The notes under the pieces are model-generated. The model was not told the DNA's origin and ran no database searches. It worked only from the letters and a program-made list of their open reading frames with translations. Below, one piece after another: positions 16,717-23,314 of a DNA stretch of 23,314 bases. Positions within the stretch are counted from its first letter, which is position 1; each line of letters starts with the position of its first letter. This stretch comes from Erythrobacter sp. (GTDB lineage Bacteria > Pseudomonadota > Alphaproteobacteria > Sphingomonadales > Sphingomonadaceae), in contig JANQTR010000043.1 of assembly GCA_030731635.1 (NCBI GenBank), positions 1 to 23,314 on the forward strand, in the 5' to 3' direction. The position numbers and the translations under genes were made by a program.

Positions 16717-17571
16717 TTAGCGGCGGTAGTAATCCTCGGTATTGAGGAAGGCGCGCTGCCCTTCAGGGGTGGCATTGCGCACGGGATCATCTTCTGGCGT
16801 GACAGGACCGCGCCATGCGGTCGCGCGCAAAGGCGTGCTGGCCCATCCATCGCGCGGATCCAAAACATGCGGGCAATTGGCGATCACCATGATCACATCC
16901 ATCTCGCAGCGCAGCAGCACCGAACGGCGGGGCGCAAACGGGCCGATGTCCGGCAAGATCATCCCGTCGGGCGCGATCCGGGTGCCCTTGAACAGGTTTA
17001 CGCAAGGGTGGACGTCGCGGCGAGTCAGCCCATGCTTGGCCGCGCCAAGGATCAACCGGTCGCGCCCATTGGGATAGGTGCCGGAATTCCTGCCCTCGCC
17101 ATATTTGCGGGCGTTGCTGGCGGCATTGGACGCCCCGCAAAAGGTATCATGCGTGCCTGCCTCGTCTTCAAGGATGCTTGCCAGCACCCGTCCCATGTCA
17201 GACAGCAGCAGCTTGCCGGTGCCCAGATAGGCGTTCCATTGCACCTTGACCGTGTCGGCGACATTCAGCCGCTCGGTCGGCAGTTCGGCATTGAAGATGT
17301 TGAGGCTGGCACAGGCATCGCCGCCGGTATCGATCAGGCGCAACCGGGTGCCGCGCGCCAAGCGCCGCGAGGCATACCCACCGGGCGCAATGGTTTCTTC
17401 CCACAGCAAATCCCCCGCAACCACACCATCGGGCAAGTCGGCGGCGGCCGGGGGAAGAATGGGCATCGCCTCGACCCGCGTGCCGCCTTGGGCGCGGGCG
17501 TGGTCGCGCGCTGCCTTTGGATCGGCCAGACCCTGATTAGCCAAAACCTTATCAGAATGCGTCTGGCTCAT
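16717..17571 (-). CDS. DUF1989 protein, carboxyguanidine deiminase subunit (UAAP1 type)
   Basis: A 284-residue DUF1989 protein, the larger partner of the carboxyguanidine deiminase pair (UAAP1 type). Seen in the sequence: a variable N-terminal 45 residues, the core beginning LLWEETIAPGGYASRRLARGTRLRLID, the motif GTHDTFCGASNAASNARKYGEGRN, DVHPCVNLFKGTRI, and the C-terminal TPEGQRAFLNTEDYYRR typical of this branch. The first two carry the conserved Cys/His positions expected for the metal site. The ATG overlaps the stop of the NikR-like regulator gene (ATGA), so regulator and deiminase are translated in step. The family match is strong; the role in guanidine breakdown follows from published work on CgdAB and from the carboxylase and allophanate hydrolase downstream. 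Confidence 0.9.
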   Translation of the reverse strand: MSQTHSDKVLANQGLADPKAARDHARAQGGTRVEAMPILPPAAADLPDGVVAGDLLWEETIAPGGYASRRLARGTRLRLIDTGGDACASLNIFNAELPTERLNVADTVKVQWNAYLGTGKLLLSDMGRVLASILEDEAGTHDTFCGASNAASNARKYGEGRNSGTYPNGRDRLILGAAKHGLTRRDVHPCVNLFKGTRIAPDGMILPDIGPFAPRRSVLLRCEMDVIMVIANCPHVLDPRDGWASTPLRATAWRGPVTPEDDPVRNATPEGQRAFLNTEDYYRR

Positions 17572-18050
17572 TCCGCCGCCTCAAGGCCTTCGCCTGCCTC
17601 GGGCGCGTCCTGCTCGTGCAGCGGCGGCAACAGCGCAGTGGTGCTCACCAACTGCAATTGCTGCACACCCCGGATCGCGCGCAAGGCATCGCACAATTGC
17701 TTCAACCGCCCCGCCGGGCCTTGTACCAGCCGCACCTCAAGCGACTGATCCTGGTCCAGAAACACATGCTGCGAGGAGATCACTTCTTTCAGGTAATCGG
17801 ATTGTGTTTCAGCCAGTTGCTGGCGGACCCGCCCGCCCCCGCCAGCATAGACAATGGTGATCGTGCCCGCGAGCATATCCTCTGGCCGGGTCAGCGCTTC
17901 GTGTTCGGCCAGCGCGTGGCGGATCAGTTCGGCGATCAATTGCGAGCGCGAGGGAAGCCCGCGTTCGTCGACCATCATGTCGAGTTGGCGGAACAGCTCT
18001 GCCGGCAGGCTCATGCTGAGGCGGGCGAGGCGGGAAGGCTCGGTCGTCAT
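17568..18050 (-). CDS. NikR-like ribbon-helix-helix regulator with a dismantled nickel site
   Basis: A 160-residue transcription factor with the NikR layout: N-terminal ribbon-helix-helix (about 8-50, RLSMSLPAELFRQLD...SRSQLIAELIRHAL) and a C-terminal ACT-like domain (about 60-142, GTITIVYA...SSQHVFLDQDQSLEVRLVQGP). Aligning without gaps to E. coli NikR from the TQ before H76 to the LE after C95, the four nickel ligands H76, H87, H89 and C95 correspond to S84, H95, F97 and S103, so only one survives. It should tetramerise like NikR but not bind nickel in the normal way. The gene starts 3 nt after the ATPase stop and overlaps the next gene (ATGA). A long dyad lies 17 nt upstream of its ATG and an almost identical one lies at the operon head, so autoregulation plus operon control is likely. 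Effector unknown. Confidence 0.88.
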   Translation of the reverse strand: MTTEPSRLARLSMSLPAELFRQLDMMVDERGLPSRSQLIAELIRHALAEHEALTRPEDMLAGTITIVYAGGGGRVRQQLAETQSDYLKEVISSQHVFLDQDQSLEVRLVQGPAGRLKQLCDALRAIRGVQQLQLVSTTALLPPLHEQDAPEAGEGLEAAE

Positions 18051-18053
18051 GGG

Positions 18054-18821
18054 TTATTCGTGTCCGTTATTATGATTCGCGTCAATCGTAATACCAGCTT
18101 CATCGACACTCTTGCGCAGCGCAAGGTCGTACACCACCGCCGCGCCGTAACGGTGGGGAGCGTGCGGATCGTGGCGGCGCTTGTCGAGCGTCAACACGCG
18201 GGTGCCGAGCGAAAAAGCCTCTTTGATATCGTGAGTTACCATGATGATCGTCAGCCCGTGTTCGCGCCACAGCCGGGTAATCAGGCCATGCATATCGGCG
18301 CGGATACCGGGATCGAGCGCGCCGAAGGGTTCATCCAGCAGCAGGATGCGGGGCCGCTTGATCAACGCCTGCGCGATAGCGAGCCGTTGCTGCATCCCGC
18401 CCGACATTTGCGCGGGGTAAAGGTGGAGGCTGTCCCCCAGCCCGACCGATGCGAGCATCGCCTCAGCCTCTCCAACAGCCGCGCGGCGCTGCGCCCCGAA
18501 CAGCCGCGCGGTGAAGGGTGACTGTGCAAACTCCAGCCCAAGCAATGTGTTACCCAGCACAGTTAAATGCGGAAACACCGAATAGCGTTGAAACACCACC
18601 CCGCGATCCGGCCCGCATTCCGCCGGCAGCGGCGCGCCGTCGAGCGTTATTGTGCCGCGCGTCGGCCGTTCCTGCCCCAGGATCACGCGGAGCAGGCTGC
18701 TTTTGCCGGCCCCCGATGGGCCAATGATCGAGACGAACGAACCCTCTGCAATATCAAGAGAAATCCGTTCGAGAACGATCTTGTCGCCATATTCGACCCA
18801 AAGGTTTTTGAGGCTCAGCAT
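18054..18821 (-). CDS. ABC transporter ATPase (TauB/SsuB-like importer)
   Basis: A 255-residue ABC ATPase energising the importer. Walker A GPSGAGKSS (about 34-42), Q-loop VVFQRYSVFP, signature MSGGMQQRLA (a variant of LSGGQ), Walker B ILLLDEPFGALD and switch histidine in MVTHD are all present. The last 50 residues diverge from the family and end ITIDANHNNGHE; the DNA coding that end contains the second copy of the NikR-type dyad (18068-18093). I chose ATG 18821, 5 nt after the permease stop, because the family's first strand starts at once (MLSLKNLWVEYG). It is of the nitrate/sulfonate/taurine class, which is the class found with guanidine/urea carboxylase genes elsewhere. Confidence 0.93.
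   Translation of the reverse strand: MLSLKNLWVEYGDKIVLERISLDIAEGSFVSIIGPSGAGKSSLLRVILGQERPTRGTITLDGAPLPAECGPDRGVVFQRYSVFPHLTVLGNTLLGLEFAQSPFTARLFGAQRRAAVGEAEAMLASVGLGDSLHLYPAQMSGGMQQRLAIAQALIKRPRILLLDEPFGALDPGIRADMHGLITRLWREHGLTIIMVTHDIKEAFSLGTRVLTLDKRRHDPHAPHRYGAAVVYDLALRKSVDEAGITIDANHNNGHE
18068..18093. promoter_or_regulatory. Operator-like dyad, copy 2, upstream of the NikR-like gene
   Basis: Left half TATTATGATT (18068-18077), spacer of 6 nt, right half AATCGTAATA (18084-18093). The right half is the exact reverse complement of TATTACGATT, and the left half differs from it at one base. As 6-mers this is TATTAT-N14-GTAATA. It lies inside the 3' end of the ATPase coding sequence, 17 nt before the ATG of the NikR-like gene at 18050, and shares the half-site with copy 1 at 20795-20820. 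Likely bound by the NikR-like protein (inference). Confidence 0.7.
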
Positions 18822-18826
18822 CGCGG

Positions 18827-19642
18827 TCAATGCGCAGTCCCGTGCGCCCAGCCGAACAGGCGGCGGCTGCTTTGCGTAAGCGCGAAATCTATCACCACTG
18901 CCAGCACCGCGATCCACGCGACATAGGGCAGGATCACGTCCATCGCGAGGTAGCGGCGGACCAGGAAAATCCGGTACCCCAGCCCTACATCCGCTGCGAT
19001 CGCCTCTGCCGAAATCAGGAACACCCAGGCCGGGCCAAGCGACAGGCGCAGCGCCTGAATGAGCCGCGGCATCGCTTGCGGCAGTGCGACACGCAACATC
19101 ACGCCCCACGAATTTGCCCCTAAAGTCAGCGCCTTGACCACCTGTTCGCGCGGCAAGGCAGCGACGTGTCCGGCAACATCGCGGATCATGAACGGGGTCA
19201 CCCCGACCACGATCAGCGCCACTTTGGCGGTCTCTCCTAATCCAAACACGATAAACAGGATCGGCAGCAAAGCGATGGGCGGGACCACGGCTATCGCGGT
19301 CACGAGGGGGCCTAGCGTGGCTCTAACCGGGGGCAAGACCCCCAAAACCAGCCCGACCAACAACGTCGAGATGGTCGCGATGCCCAATCCTACACCCAGC
19401 CGCCACAGGCTCGCCGCGGTATCGGCCCAGAACAGGTATTCGCCCGACAATGGGTCGGCCTCAAACACCAGCAACGCCATCGCTTGTGCCATCGCGCCCG
19501 GCAGCGGCAGGATTTTGTCAGCCGGGTTGGCCGCATGACGCGCGGCGGATGCAATAATGTAGGTAAGTCCCAGCACTGCCAGCGGCACCGCGCCGAGCAG
19601 GAATGCGGTTCCCCGCCCCGGCCTGCGGTTCACCCAGCGCAC
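18827..19642 (-). CDS. ABC transporter permease (TauC/SsuC-like)
   Basis: A 271-residue inner-membrane permease of the nitrate/sulfonate/taurine importer class. Hydrophobic spans are visible at about 13-33, 80-102, 111-134, 136-150, 195-215 and 238-255. The cytoplasmic EAA-type coupling loop is at about 160-185 (KALTLGANSWGVMLRVALPQAMPRLI). The GTG start at 19642 follows the binding-protein stop by 3 nt (TAGTCCGTG); a second GTG lies three codons on. The gene is followed after 5 nt by its ATPase. With both neighbours it forms a complete importer, presumed to bring guanidine or a related nitrogen compound into the cell. Confidence 0.92.
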   Translation of the reverse strand: MRWVNRRPGRGTAFLLGAVPLAVLGLTYIIASAARHAANPADKILPLPGAMAQAMALLVFEADPLSGEYLFWADTAASLWRLGVGLGIATISTLLVGLVLGVLPPVRATLGPLVTAIAVVPPIALLPILFIVFGLGETAKVALIVVGVTPFMIRDVAGHVAALPREQVVKALTLGANSWGVMLRVALPQAMPRLIQALRLSLGPAWVFLISAEAIAADVGLGYRIFLVRRYLAMDVILPYVAWIAVLAVVIDFALTQSSRRLFGWAHGTAH

Positions 19643-19645
19643 GGA

Positions 19646-20731
19646 CTATAGCGCCCCGTCTGCCGCCATCTGCATGAAGGTCGGATCGAACCGCAAGGTG
19701 ATGTTGTTCGTATCGCCCAGCGTCTTGCCACCCGGGAAGCTCATCCCCACCGCATCGGCAGAACGTGCGCCCTGCCCGAACAGGCCTTGGGCAAAGCTGA
19801 AATCACGCACACGGGTCATGGTGGTGACAAGGCTGCCTTCCGACATCGCCGCCACCGCCGCCTTGGCATCGGTGTAAAGGAAGGTGGTCGCGAGCTGTCC
19901 TTCGAACGCTTCAGGCGTCGTCCCTGCCAGCTTGGCCATGGCCGCACGCGCCGCGGCGCCTTCGGCGTCCTGTCGCGCCATCAGGGTCATCGTTTCGTAC
20001 CAGATCCCTGCCAGCGCCTTGCCCAGGTTGGGATTGGCTTTGAGCGTCGCGGTATCGACCACCAAAAGATCAAGGATCTCACCCGGAATATCGGCAGAGG
20101 TGAAAACGGCTTTCGTCCCTGCCACGCCCTTCATGGTGGTAACCTGCGGGTTCCACGCGACGGCGGCGGTGACATCAGGCGAGGCAAAGGCCGCGGCGAT
20201 ATCGGCATCAGAGGTATTGACCGTTTTCACATCGGTCAGCTTCATGCCCGAAGTTTCCAGCGCGCGGGCGAGCAGGTAGTGCGAAACCGACAGTTCGGCC
20301 AGATACACCTGCCGCCCCTTGATGCCCGCCACGCCGTCCGCGCCTTTCAGCAGCACGGCGTCATTGCCGTTGGAATAATCGCCCAGGATGATGGCAGAGG
20401 TATCTTTGCCGCCCGCTGCCGGGATGGTCAGCGCATCCATGTTGGCAACCGTCACCCCGTCCAGCTTGCCGGCGGTGTATTGGTTGACGCTTTCAATGTA
20501 GTCATTGACCTGCACGAACTTGATCGTGATCCCGTACTTGTCGCCCCATTTCTTCACGATCCCTGCCTGCTCGGCATAGGGCCACGGCATCCATCCGGCA
20601 TAGATTGACCAGCCGACGGCGAATTCGGTTTTCGGCTTGGCTGCCTCGTCCTCGGCCGGGGTGCAGGCTGCCACCGCGAGCGCGCAGGCGATGAGGAGAA
20701 AGCCGGCTGCGCGGCGAAGTTGATGGAGCAT
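19646..20731 (-). CDS. ABC transporter substrate-binding lipoprotein (TauA/SsuA-like)
   Basis: A 361-residue periplasmic binding protein anchored as a lipoprotein. The signal peptide ends in a lipobox VAAC with lipidated C23. The mature part starts FAVGWSIYAGWMPWPYAEQAGIVKKWGDKYGI, typical of the nitrate/sulfonate/taurine binding-protein family that accompanies urea/guanidine carboxylase genes. Several aromatics near the N-terminus (W, Y, W, W, Y) could cage a small cation. I chose ATG 20731, which starts the signal peptide and has AAAGGA about 11 nt upstream. It is the first gene of the ten-gene operon and starts 63 nt from the operator-like dyad at 20795-20820. Ligand identity (guanidine versus urea or another amine) is inferred from the pathway. 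Confidence 0.9.
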   Translation of the reverse strand: MLHQLRRAAGFLLIACALAVAACTPAEDEAAKPKTEFAVGWSIYAGWMPWPYAEQAGIVKKWGDKYGITIKFVQVNDYIESVNQYTAGKLDGVTVANMDALTIPAAGGKDTSAIILGDYSNGNDAVLLKGADGVAGIKGRQVYLAELSVSHYLLARALETSGMKLTDVKTVNTSDADIAAAFASPDVTAAVAWNPQVTTMKGVAGTKAVFTSADIPGEILDLLVVDTATLKANPNLGKALAGIWYETMTLMARQDAEGAAARAAMAKLAGTTPEAFEGQLATTFLYTDAKAAVAAMSEGSLVTTMTRVRDFSFAQGLFGQGARSADAVGMSFPGGKTLGDTNNITLRFDPTFMQMAADGAL

Positions 20732-20901
20732 GATTCGAAGATTCCTTTCGCAAGCGCAGCATCCCCCGATCGGCCGGGTTTGTCTATGGGGAATTATTAC
20801 GATTGCGAAGAAATGTAATATGCGCAACCTTGACGCTATTCTGGCCGAAGCTGCGCGCCTTTGCGTCGCCTCGCGCCCAGCACGATACAGAAAGGAATGC
20901 G
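20732..20901. promoter_or_regulatory. Divergent promoter region of importer operon and beta-propeller lipoprotein
   Basis: This 170-bp region separates two divergent start codons. It holds the operator-like dyad (20795-20820) and an 8-bp palindrome CCGATCGG (20766-20773). AAAGGA-type ribosome sites precede both genes. I looked for a guanidine-I (ykkC) aptamer and for the paired small hairpins of guanidine-II and saw neither. No consensus -35/-10 pair or -24/-12 element is clear on either strand. Confidence 0.7.
20795..20820. promoter_or_regulatory. Operator-like dyad, copy 1, at the operon head
   Basis: Left half TATTACGATT (20795-20804), spacer of 6 nt, right half AAATGTAATA (20811-20820); the right half matches the mirrored half-site at 8 of 10 positions. 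As 6-mers it is the perfect TATTAC-N14-GTAATA. It lies 63 nt from the binding-protein ATG and 81 nt from the divergent lipoprotein ATG, so it could control both. Its TTAC-N14-GTAA core is what I recall for one group of NikR operators (GTGTTAC-N13/14-GTAACAC), which supports binding by the NikR-like protein. Confidence 0.75.
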
Positions 20902-21876
20902 ATGGCCCGTCACATGGCTCGCCTCTTGGCAACCCGCCCTCTCTCGCTGATCATGACAACCGCCTTGCTGGCGTCCTGCGCGGCAGAAGAACCGCCGCCG
21001 CCCGCCGAAGTCACCGCCCCTGACCTCACCGAAAACGCACTCAAAGTCCCCGGCTTTGCCGATTTCATTGCGGTGGACGGTGATACCGCGTGGGTCACCA
21101 ATGATGGCCGGGTCGAACAATGGAGCACGACCGAAAAGCTCGCCAGCCTCGCCGTGCCGCGCCCATGCGGGACGATGGCGATTGCCGAAGGTTCGCTGTG
21201 GGTCGCCAATTGCAAGGGCGGCGAAGTGTGGCGCGTGAACCTGAAAACCGCCGCGCTAGAAGCCAAGGTTGCCACCGGCCTCGCCAATCCCAAGGGCGAA
21301 ACCAACGTGGTCGCAGGCGCGGGATCGGTCTGGGTGGCGAGCGATCCGGCCGGCAAGGTCGCGCGGATTGATCCGGCCACCAACGCCGTGACCGCGACCA
21401 TCACCGTTGCGCCAGAGACGTGGTATCTCGCCTTTGGATTTGATGCGATCTGGGCGGTCAGCAGCGAAGGCAAGGTTCTGCAAAAGATTGATCCTGCCAC
21501 CAACACCGTCGTCGGCACGACCGCGCTGGGCGATACGCCGGGCTTCCTTGCGGCAGGAGAAGGCGCAGTGTGGGTGCAGGAACAGGGCGATGGCACCGTG
21601 GCCAAAGTTGATCCGGCGGCGCTCAGCGTTACGGGCCGCACCAAGGTAGGCGACAACCTCAAATGGGGCGATATTGATGCCGCTGGCGGCGCAGTGTGGT
21701 TGCGCACCACGGATGATCAGACGCTGGTGGTGATTGATCCCGCCACCCTCGCAATCCGGGCGCGGATGGGCGATGCGGTGGGCAGCGGCGCGCTGCGCTG
21801 GACGCCGAAAGGCGTGTGGACATCGGCGCACGACAACCAGACGCTATCCTGGTGGAGCGCGCCCGCCGCGCCCTGA
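20902..21876 (+). CDS. Beta-propeller lipoprotein (YVTN/Vgb-like repeats)
   Basis: A 324-residue exported lipoprotein built of repeated blades. The signal peptide ends LLASC with lipidated C26, followed by a Pro-rich spacer (EEPPPPAEV). From about residue 45 to the end there are roughly seven repeats of about 40 residues with the pattern G-x-VWV...G-x-V-x-x-IDPATN, typical of YVTN/Vgb-like propellers that bind ligands or partner proteins in the periplasm. The ATG at 20902 has a good AAAGGA site 6 nt upstream; earlier in-frame ATGs lack one and would bury the signal peptide. It diverges from the guanidine importer across the shared operator and ends in a strong terminator, so it is a single-gene unit. 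Its role is unknown; a ligand-binding or scaffolding job with the importer is a guess. Confidence 0.88.
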   Translation: MARHMARLLATRPLSLIMTTALLASCAAEEPPPPAEVTAPDLTENALKVPGFADFIAVDGDTAWVTNDGRVEQWSTTEKLASLAVPRPCGTMAIAEGSLWVANCKGGEVWRVNLKTAALEAKVATGLANPKGETNVVAGAGSVWVASDPAGKVARIDPATNAVTATITVAPETWYLAFGFDAIWAVSSEGKVLQKIDPATNTVVGTTALGDTPGFLAAGEGAVWVQEQGDGTVAKVDPAALSVTGRTKVGDNLKWGDIDAAGGAVWLRTTDDQTLVVIDPATLAIRARMGDAVGSGALRWTPKGVWTSAHDNQTLSWWSAPAAP

Positions 21877-21896
21877 TCCACGCTGGTGCAAATGCC

Positions 21897-21931
21897 GAAG
21901 CGCGCGGGTGTGGCCCGCGCGCTTCTTTTTT
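21897..21931 (+). terminator. Strong rho-independent terminator
   Basis: A perfect 12-bp stem, arms GAAGCGCGCGGG (21897-21908) and CCCGCGCGCTTC (21914-21925), has a 5-nt loop and is followed by six T (21926-21931). It lies 20 nt after the stop of the beta-propeller lipoprotein gene. The stem also lies just downstream of the convergent TonB-dependent receptor (stop 21967), but on that strand no T-run follows. Confidence 0.93.
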
Positions 21932-21966
21932 GCTTCGTTATGCGCCCCCGTAAGGGCTCTTGTGTC

Positions 21967-23314
21967 CTAGAACTTGTAACCCAGCTCTACCCCGAACCGC
22001 TGCAAGCCGCCGGGCGAGATGAACGATCCGCCAAACTCCACCGCGGTGATGACTTCGTTGAGGTAGCGTTCATTGAACAGGTTTTCGGCAAAGGCGGTGA
22101 CTGACCAGGTTTCCCCTTCCAGCCCGACCCGCATATCGACCACGCCGAATGCATCGCGGCGCGCAGTCGAATAGTCGGCATCGCCCACAAACGCGGGCAG
22201 TGCCAGCGCCGATCCGGGCAGCAAGCCGCTGAACAGCGTCGGGTTGGTATCATCCTGCAAGGTGTGGAACGATGTCGGCCCGGTGATGCGGTAATCGGCG
22301 CGGGTGATGAAATCGATCGTGTCTGACACGGGCAGATCAAACTGCGTGCCAAGGTTGATGGTGTAATCGGCGGTATAGGGCGACTTGTTGCCGACCGTCA
22401 CCGGGCGTGAGGCATTGGCCTTGATCTCGCTTTCCGTGACGTTGGCTGAACCGAACACCTTCCAGCCATCAAGGATCTTGGCCGTCAGGTTCAATTCCCC
22501 GCCATAGATTTCAACTTCGTCGATGTTTGACACCACGCGCAGCAGGCCAAACCCGCCGACGAAGAATTCGAAGAACTGCATATCGTCGATCGTGGTGTAA
22601 TAGCCCGCCAGATCAAAGGTAACCGTGCCGTTCAGCAGGCTACCCTTAACCCCGGCTTCAAACGCGCTCGACACTTCCTTGCGGTACTGGTCTTCGATCA
22701 GCACGTTGGTGCCGATGAACTGGTTGAACGCCTGATCAACAATCGCGGCAGAACCCTGATTGTTGAAGCCGCCAGACTTAAATCCGATGCCCCAGTTGCC
22801 ATACAGGTTGATGTCATCGCTCAGTTCATATCGCAGCGAAATCTTGGGCTGGAACTGGCGGAAGGTCTGCGCTTGATCAGCAATCGGTTGCACCACGCCG
22901 CCCACGACCTGCTGGCCGGGGTTGATCGGGCCGCCAGTGATCGGATCGAACACAGCGGGCACAAGACTGCTGACACTGCGATCTTCGATGTCGTAGCGTC
23001 CAGCCAGGCTTACCGCGAAACGATCCGACAGGTCTGCATCGACCGACGCGAACAGCGCATAAACGTCGGTCGTAAACGCGTCATTGTAAAGCTGCGTGGT
23101 CGGGTTGTCCGATCCCGGTGCATTGAACAGCTGACGGGTCACGCCAAGGCCAAGGTCCGCGCCAAGGCTCACCCCAACTTCGCGGTTGATGTGGAGGTAA
23201 TAGGCACCAAGCTGCCAGCTAACATCGCCATCCCCGTTCGAGGCAAGCCGGACTTCGGAGCTGAAATCGCTTTGTTCGCGGATCTGGTACTGGGTGCCGT
23301 CACAGGTGGTCGGG
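21967..23314 (-). CDS. TonB-dependent outer-membrane receptor, partial (C-terminal part)
   Basis: The frame is open from the right edge to the stop at 21967, giving the last 448 residues of a TonB-dependent receptor; the plug and signal peptide lie outside the window. Barrel strands are typical: REQSDFSSEVRLAS near the edge, LFASVDADLSDRFAVSLAGRYD, FQPKISLRYELSDDINLYGNWGIGFKSGGFNNQGS, KEVSSAFEAGVKGSLLNGTVTFDLAGYY, then ENLFNERYLNEV and a final strand ending in Phe (VELGYKF), as expected for outer-membrane assembly. The FKSGGFN and ENLFNERY patterns are usual in sphingomonad receptors of this broad class. A GTG at 23172 is internal to the barrel and not a real start. Substrate unknown; whether it serves the same nutrient as the adjacent importer cannot be judged here. 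Confidence 0.92.
   Translation of the reverse strand, partial: PTTCDGTQYQIREQSDFSSEVRLASNGDGDVSWQLGAYYLHINREVGVSLGADLGLGVTRQLFNAPGSDNPTTQLYNDAFTTDVYALFASVDADLSDRFAVSLAGRYDIEDRSVSSLVPAVFDPITGGPINPGQQVVGGVVQPIADQAQTFRQFQPKISLRYELSDDINLYGNWGIGFKSGGFNNQGSAAIVDQAFNQFIGTNVLIEDQYRKEVSSAFEAGVKGSLLNGTVTFDLAGYYTTIDDMQFFEFFVGGFGLLRVVSNIDEVEIYGGELNLTAKILDGWKVFGSANVTESEIKANASRPVTVGNKSPYTADYTINLGTQFDLPVSDTIDFITRADYRITGPTSFHTLQDDTNPTLFSGLLPGSALALPAFVGDADYSTARRDAFGVVDMRVGLEGETWSVTAFAENLFNERYLNEVITAVEFGGSFISPGGLQRFGVELGYKF

Noticed and set aside
17568..18050. Calling the regulator NikR proper and inferring nickel control
   Set aside because: Three of four nickel ligands are substituted and no nickel transport or urease gene is present.
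20732..20901. Guanidine-I, -II or -III riboswitch in the operon leader
   Set aside because: I compared the minus-strand leader with the remembered ykkC core and with the paired short hairpins of the mini-ykkC type and found neither; the leader after the dyad is also short. A covariance-model scan would settle it.

Overview
The window reads as a chromosomal segment of a GC-rich alphaproteobacterium, most likely a sphingomonad of the Erythrobacteraceae type. The basis is two large TonB-dependent receptors with the plug style typical of that group, dense operons with ATGA/TGATG stop-start overlaps, and an ArsR/persulfide-dioxygenase/YeeE locus common in alphaproteobacteria. No rRNA, tRNA, CRISPR array, insertion sequence or integrase was recognised. 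The taxonomic guess is inference from protein style only.

Region 1 (1-2426) is a sulfur/oxidative-stress locus. On the minus strand a persulfide-dioxygenase-like metallo-beta-lactamase is translationally coupled to a YeeE/YedE sulfur transporter that runs off the left edge. Diverging from it on the plus strand are a 1-Cys peroxiredoxin and a coupled ArsR-family repressor that contains no cysteine. Region 2 (2448-7930) holds a convergent-gene terminator, a 1110-residue TonB-dependent receptor, a 339-bp leader region, and a two-gene unit of a fatty-acid-hydroxylase/sterol-desaturase-family membrane enzyme followed by an unknown two-span membrane protein.

Region 3 (8240-20731) is the core of the window: ten tightly packed minus-strand genes that look like one operon of about 12.5 kb. 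In order of transcription they are an ABC importer (lipoprotein binding protein, permease, ATPase), a NikR-like ribbon-helix-helix regulator, two DUF1989 proteins (UAAP1/UAAP2 type, known elsewhere as the heteromeric carboxyguanidine deiminase CgdAB), a biotin-dependent urea/guanidine carboxylase, an AtzF-type allophanate hydrolase, a soluble hybrid histidine kinase and a REC-LuxR response regulator. Together the enzymes would import guanidine (or a relative), carboxylate it with ATP and bicarbonate, deiminate carboxyguanidine to allophanate, and hydrolyse that to ammonia and CO2, with no nickel-dependent urease involved. I see no guanidine riboswitch at the head of the operon.

The most interesting signal is regulatory. 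Two copies of the same long dyad, with half-site TATTACGATT, a 6-nt spacer and AATCGTAATA as the mirrored half, lie at 20795-20820 (between the importer gene and a divergent gene) and at 18068-18093 (17 nt upstream of the NikR-like gene, inside the end of the ATPase gene). Read as 6-mers they are TATTAC-N14-GTAATA, the half-site spacing class expected of NikR-family proteins. The NikR-like protein itself has lost three of the four nickel ligands. The inference is a self-contained NikR-fold repressor/operator circuit, repurposed from nickel to another signal, controlling guanidine assimilation in place of the usual riboswitch.

Region 4 (20902-23314) has a beta-propeller lipoprotein that diverges from the importer across the first operator and so may belong to the same regulon, a strong rho-independent terminator, and the C-terminal part of a second TonB-dependent receptor that continues beyond the right edge.
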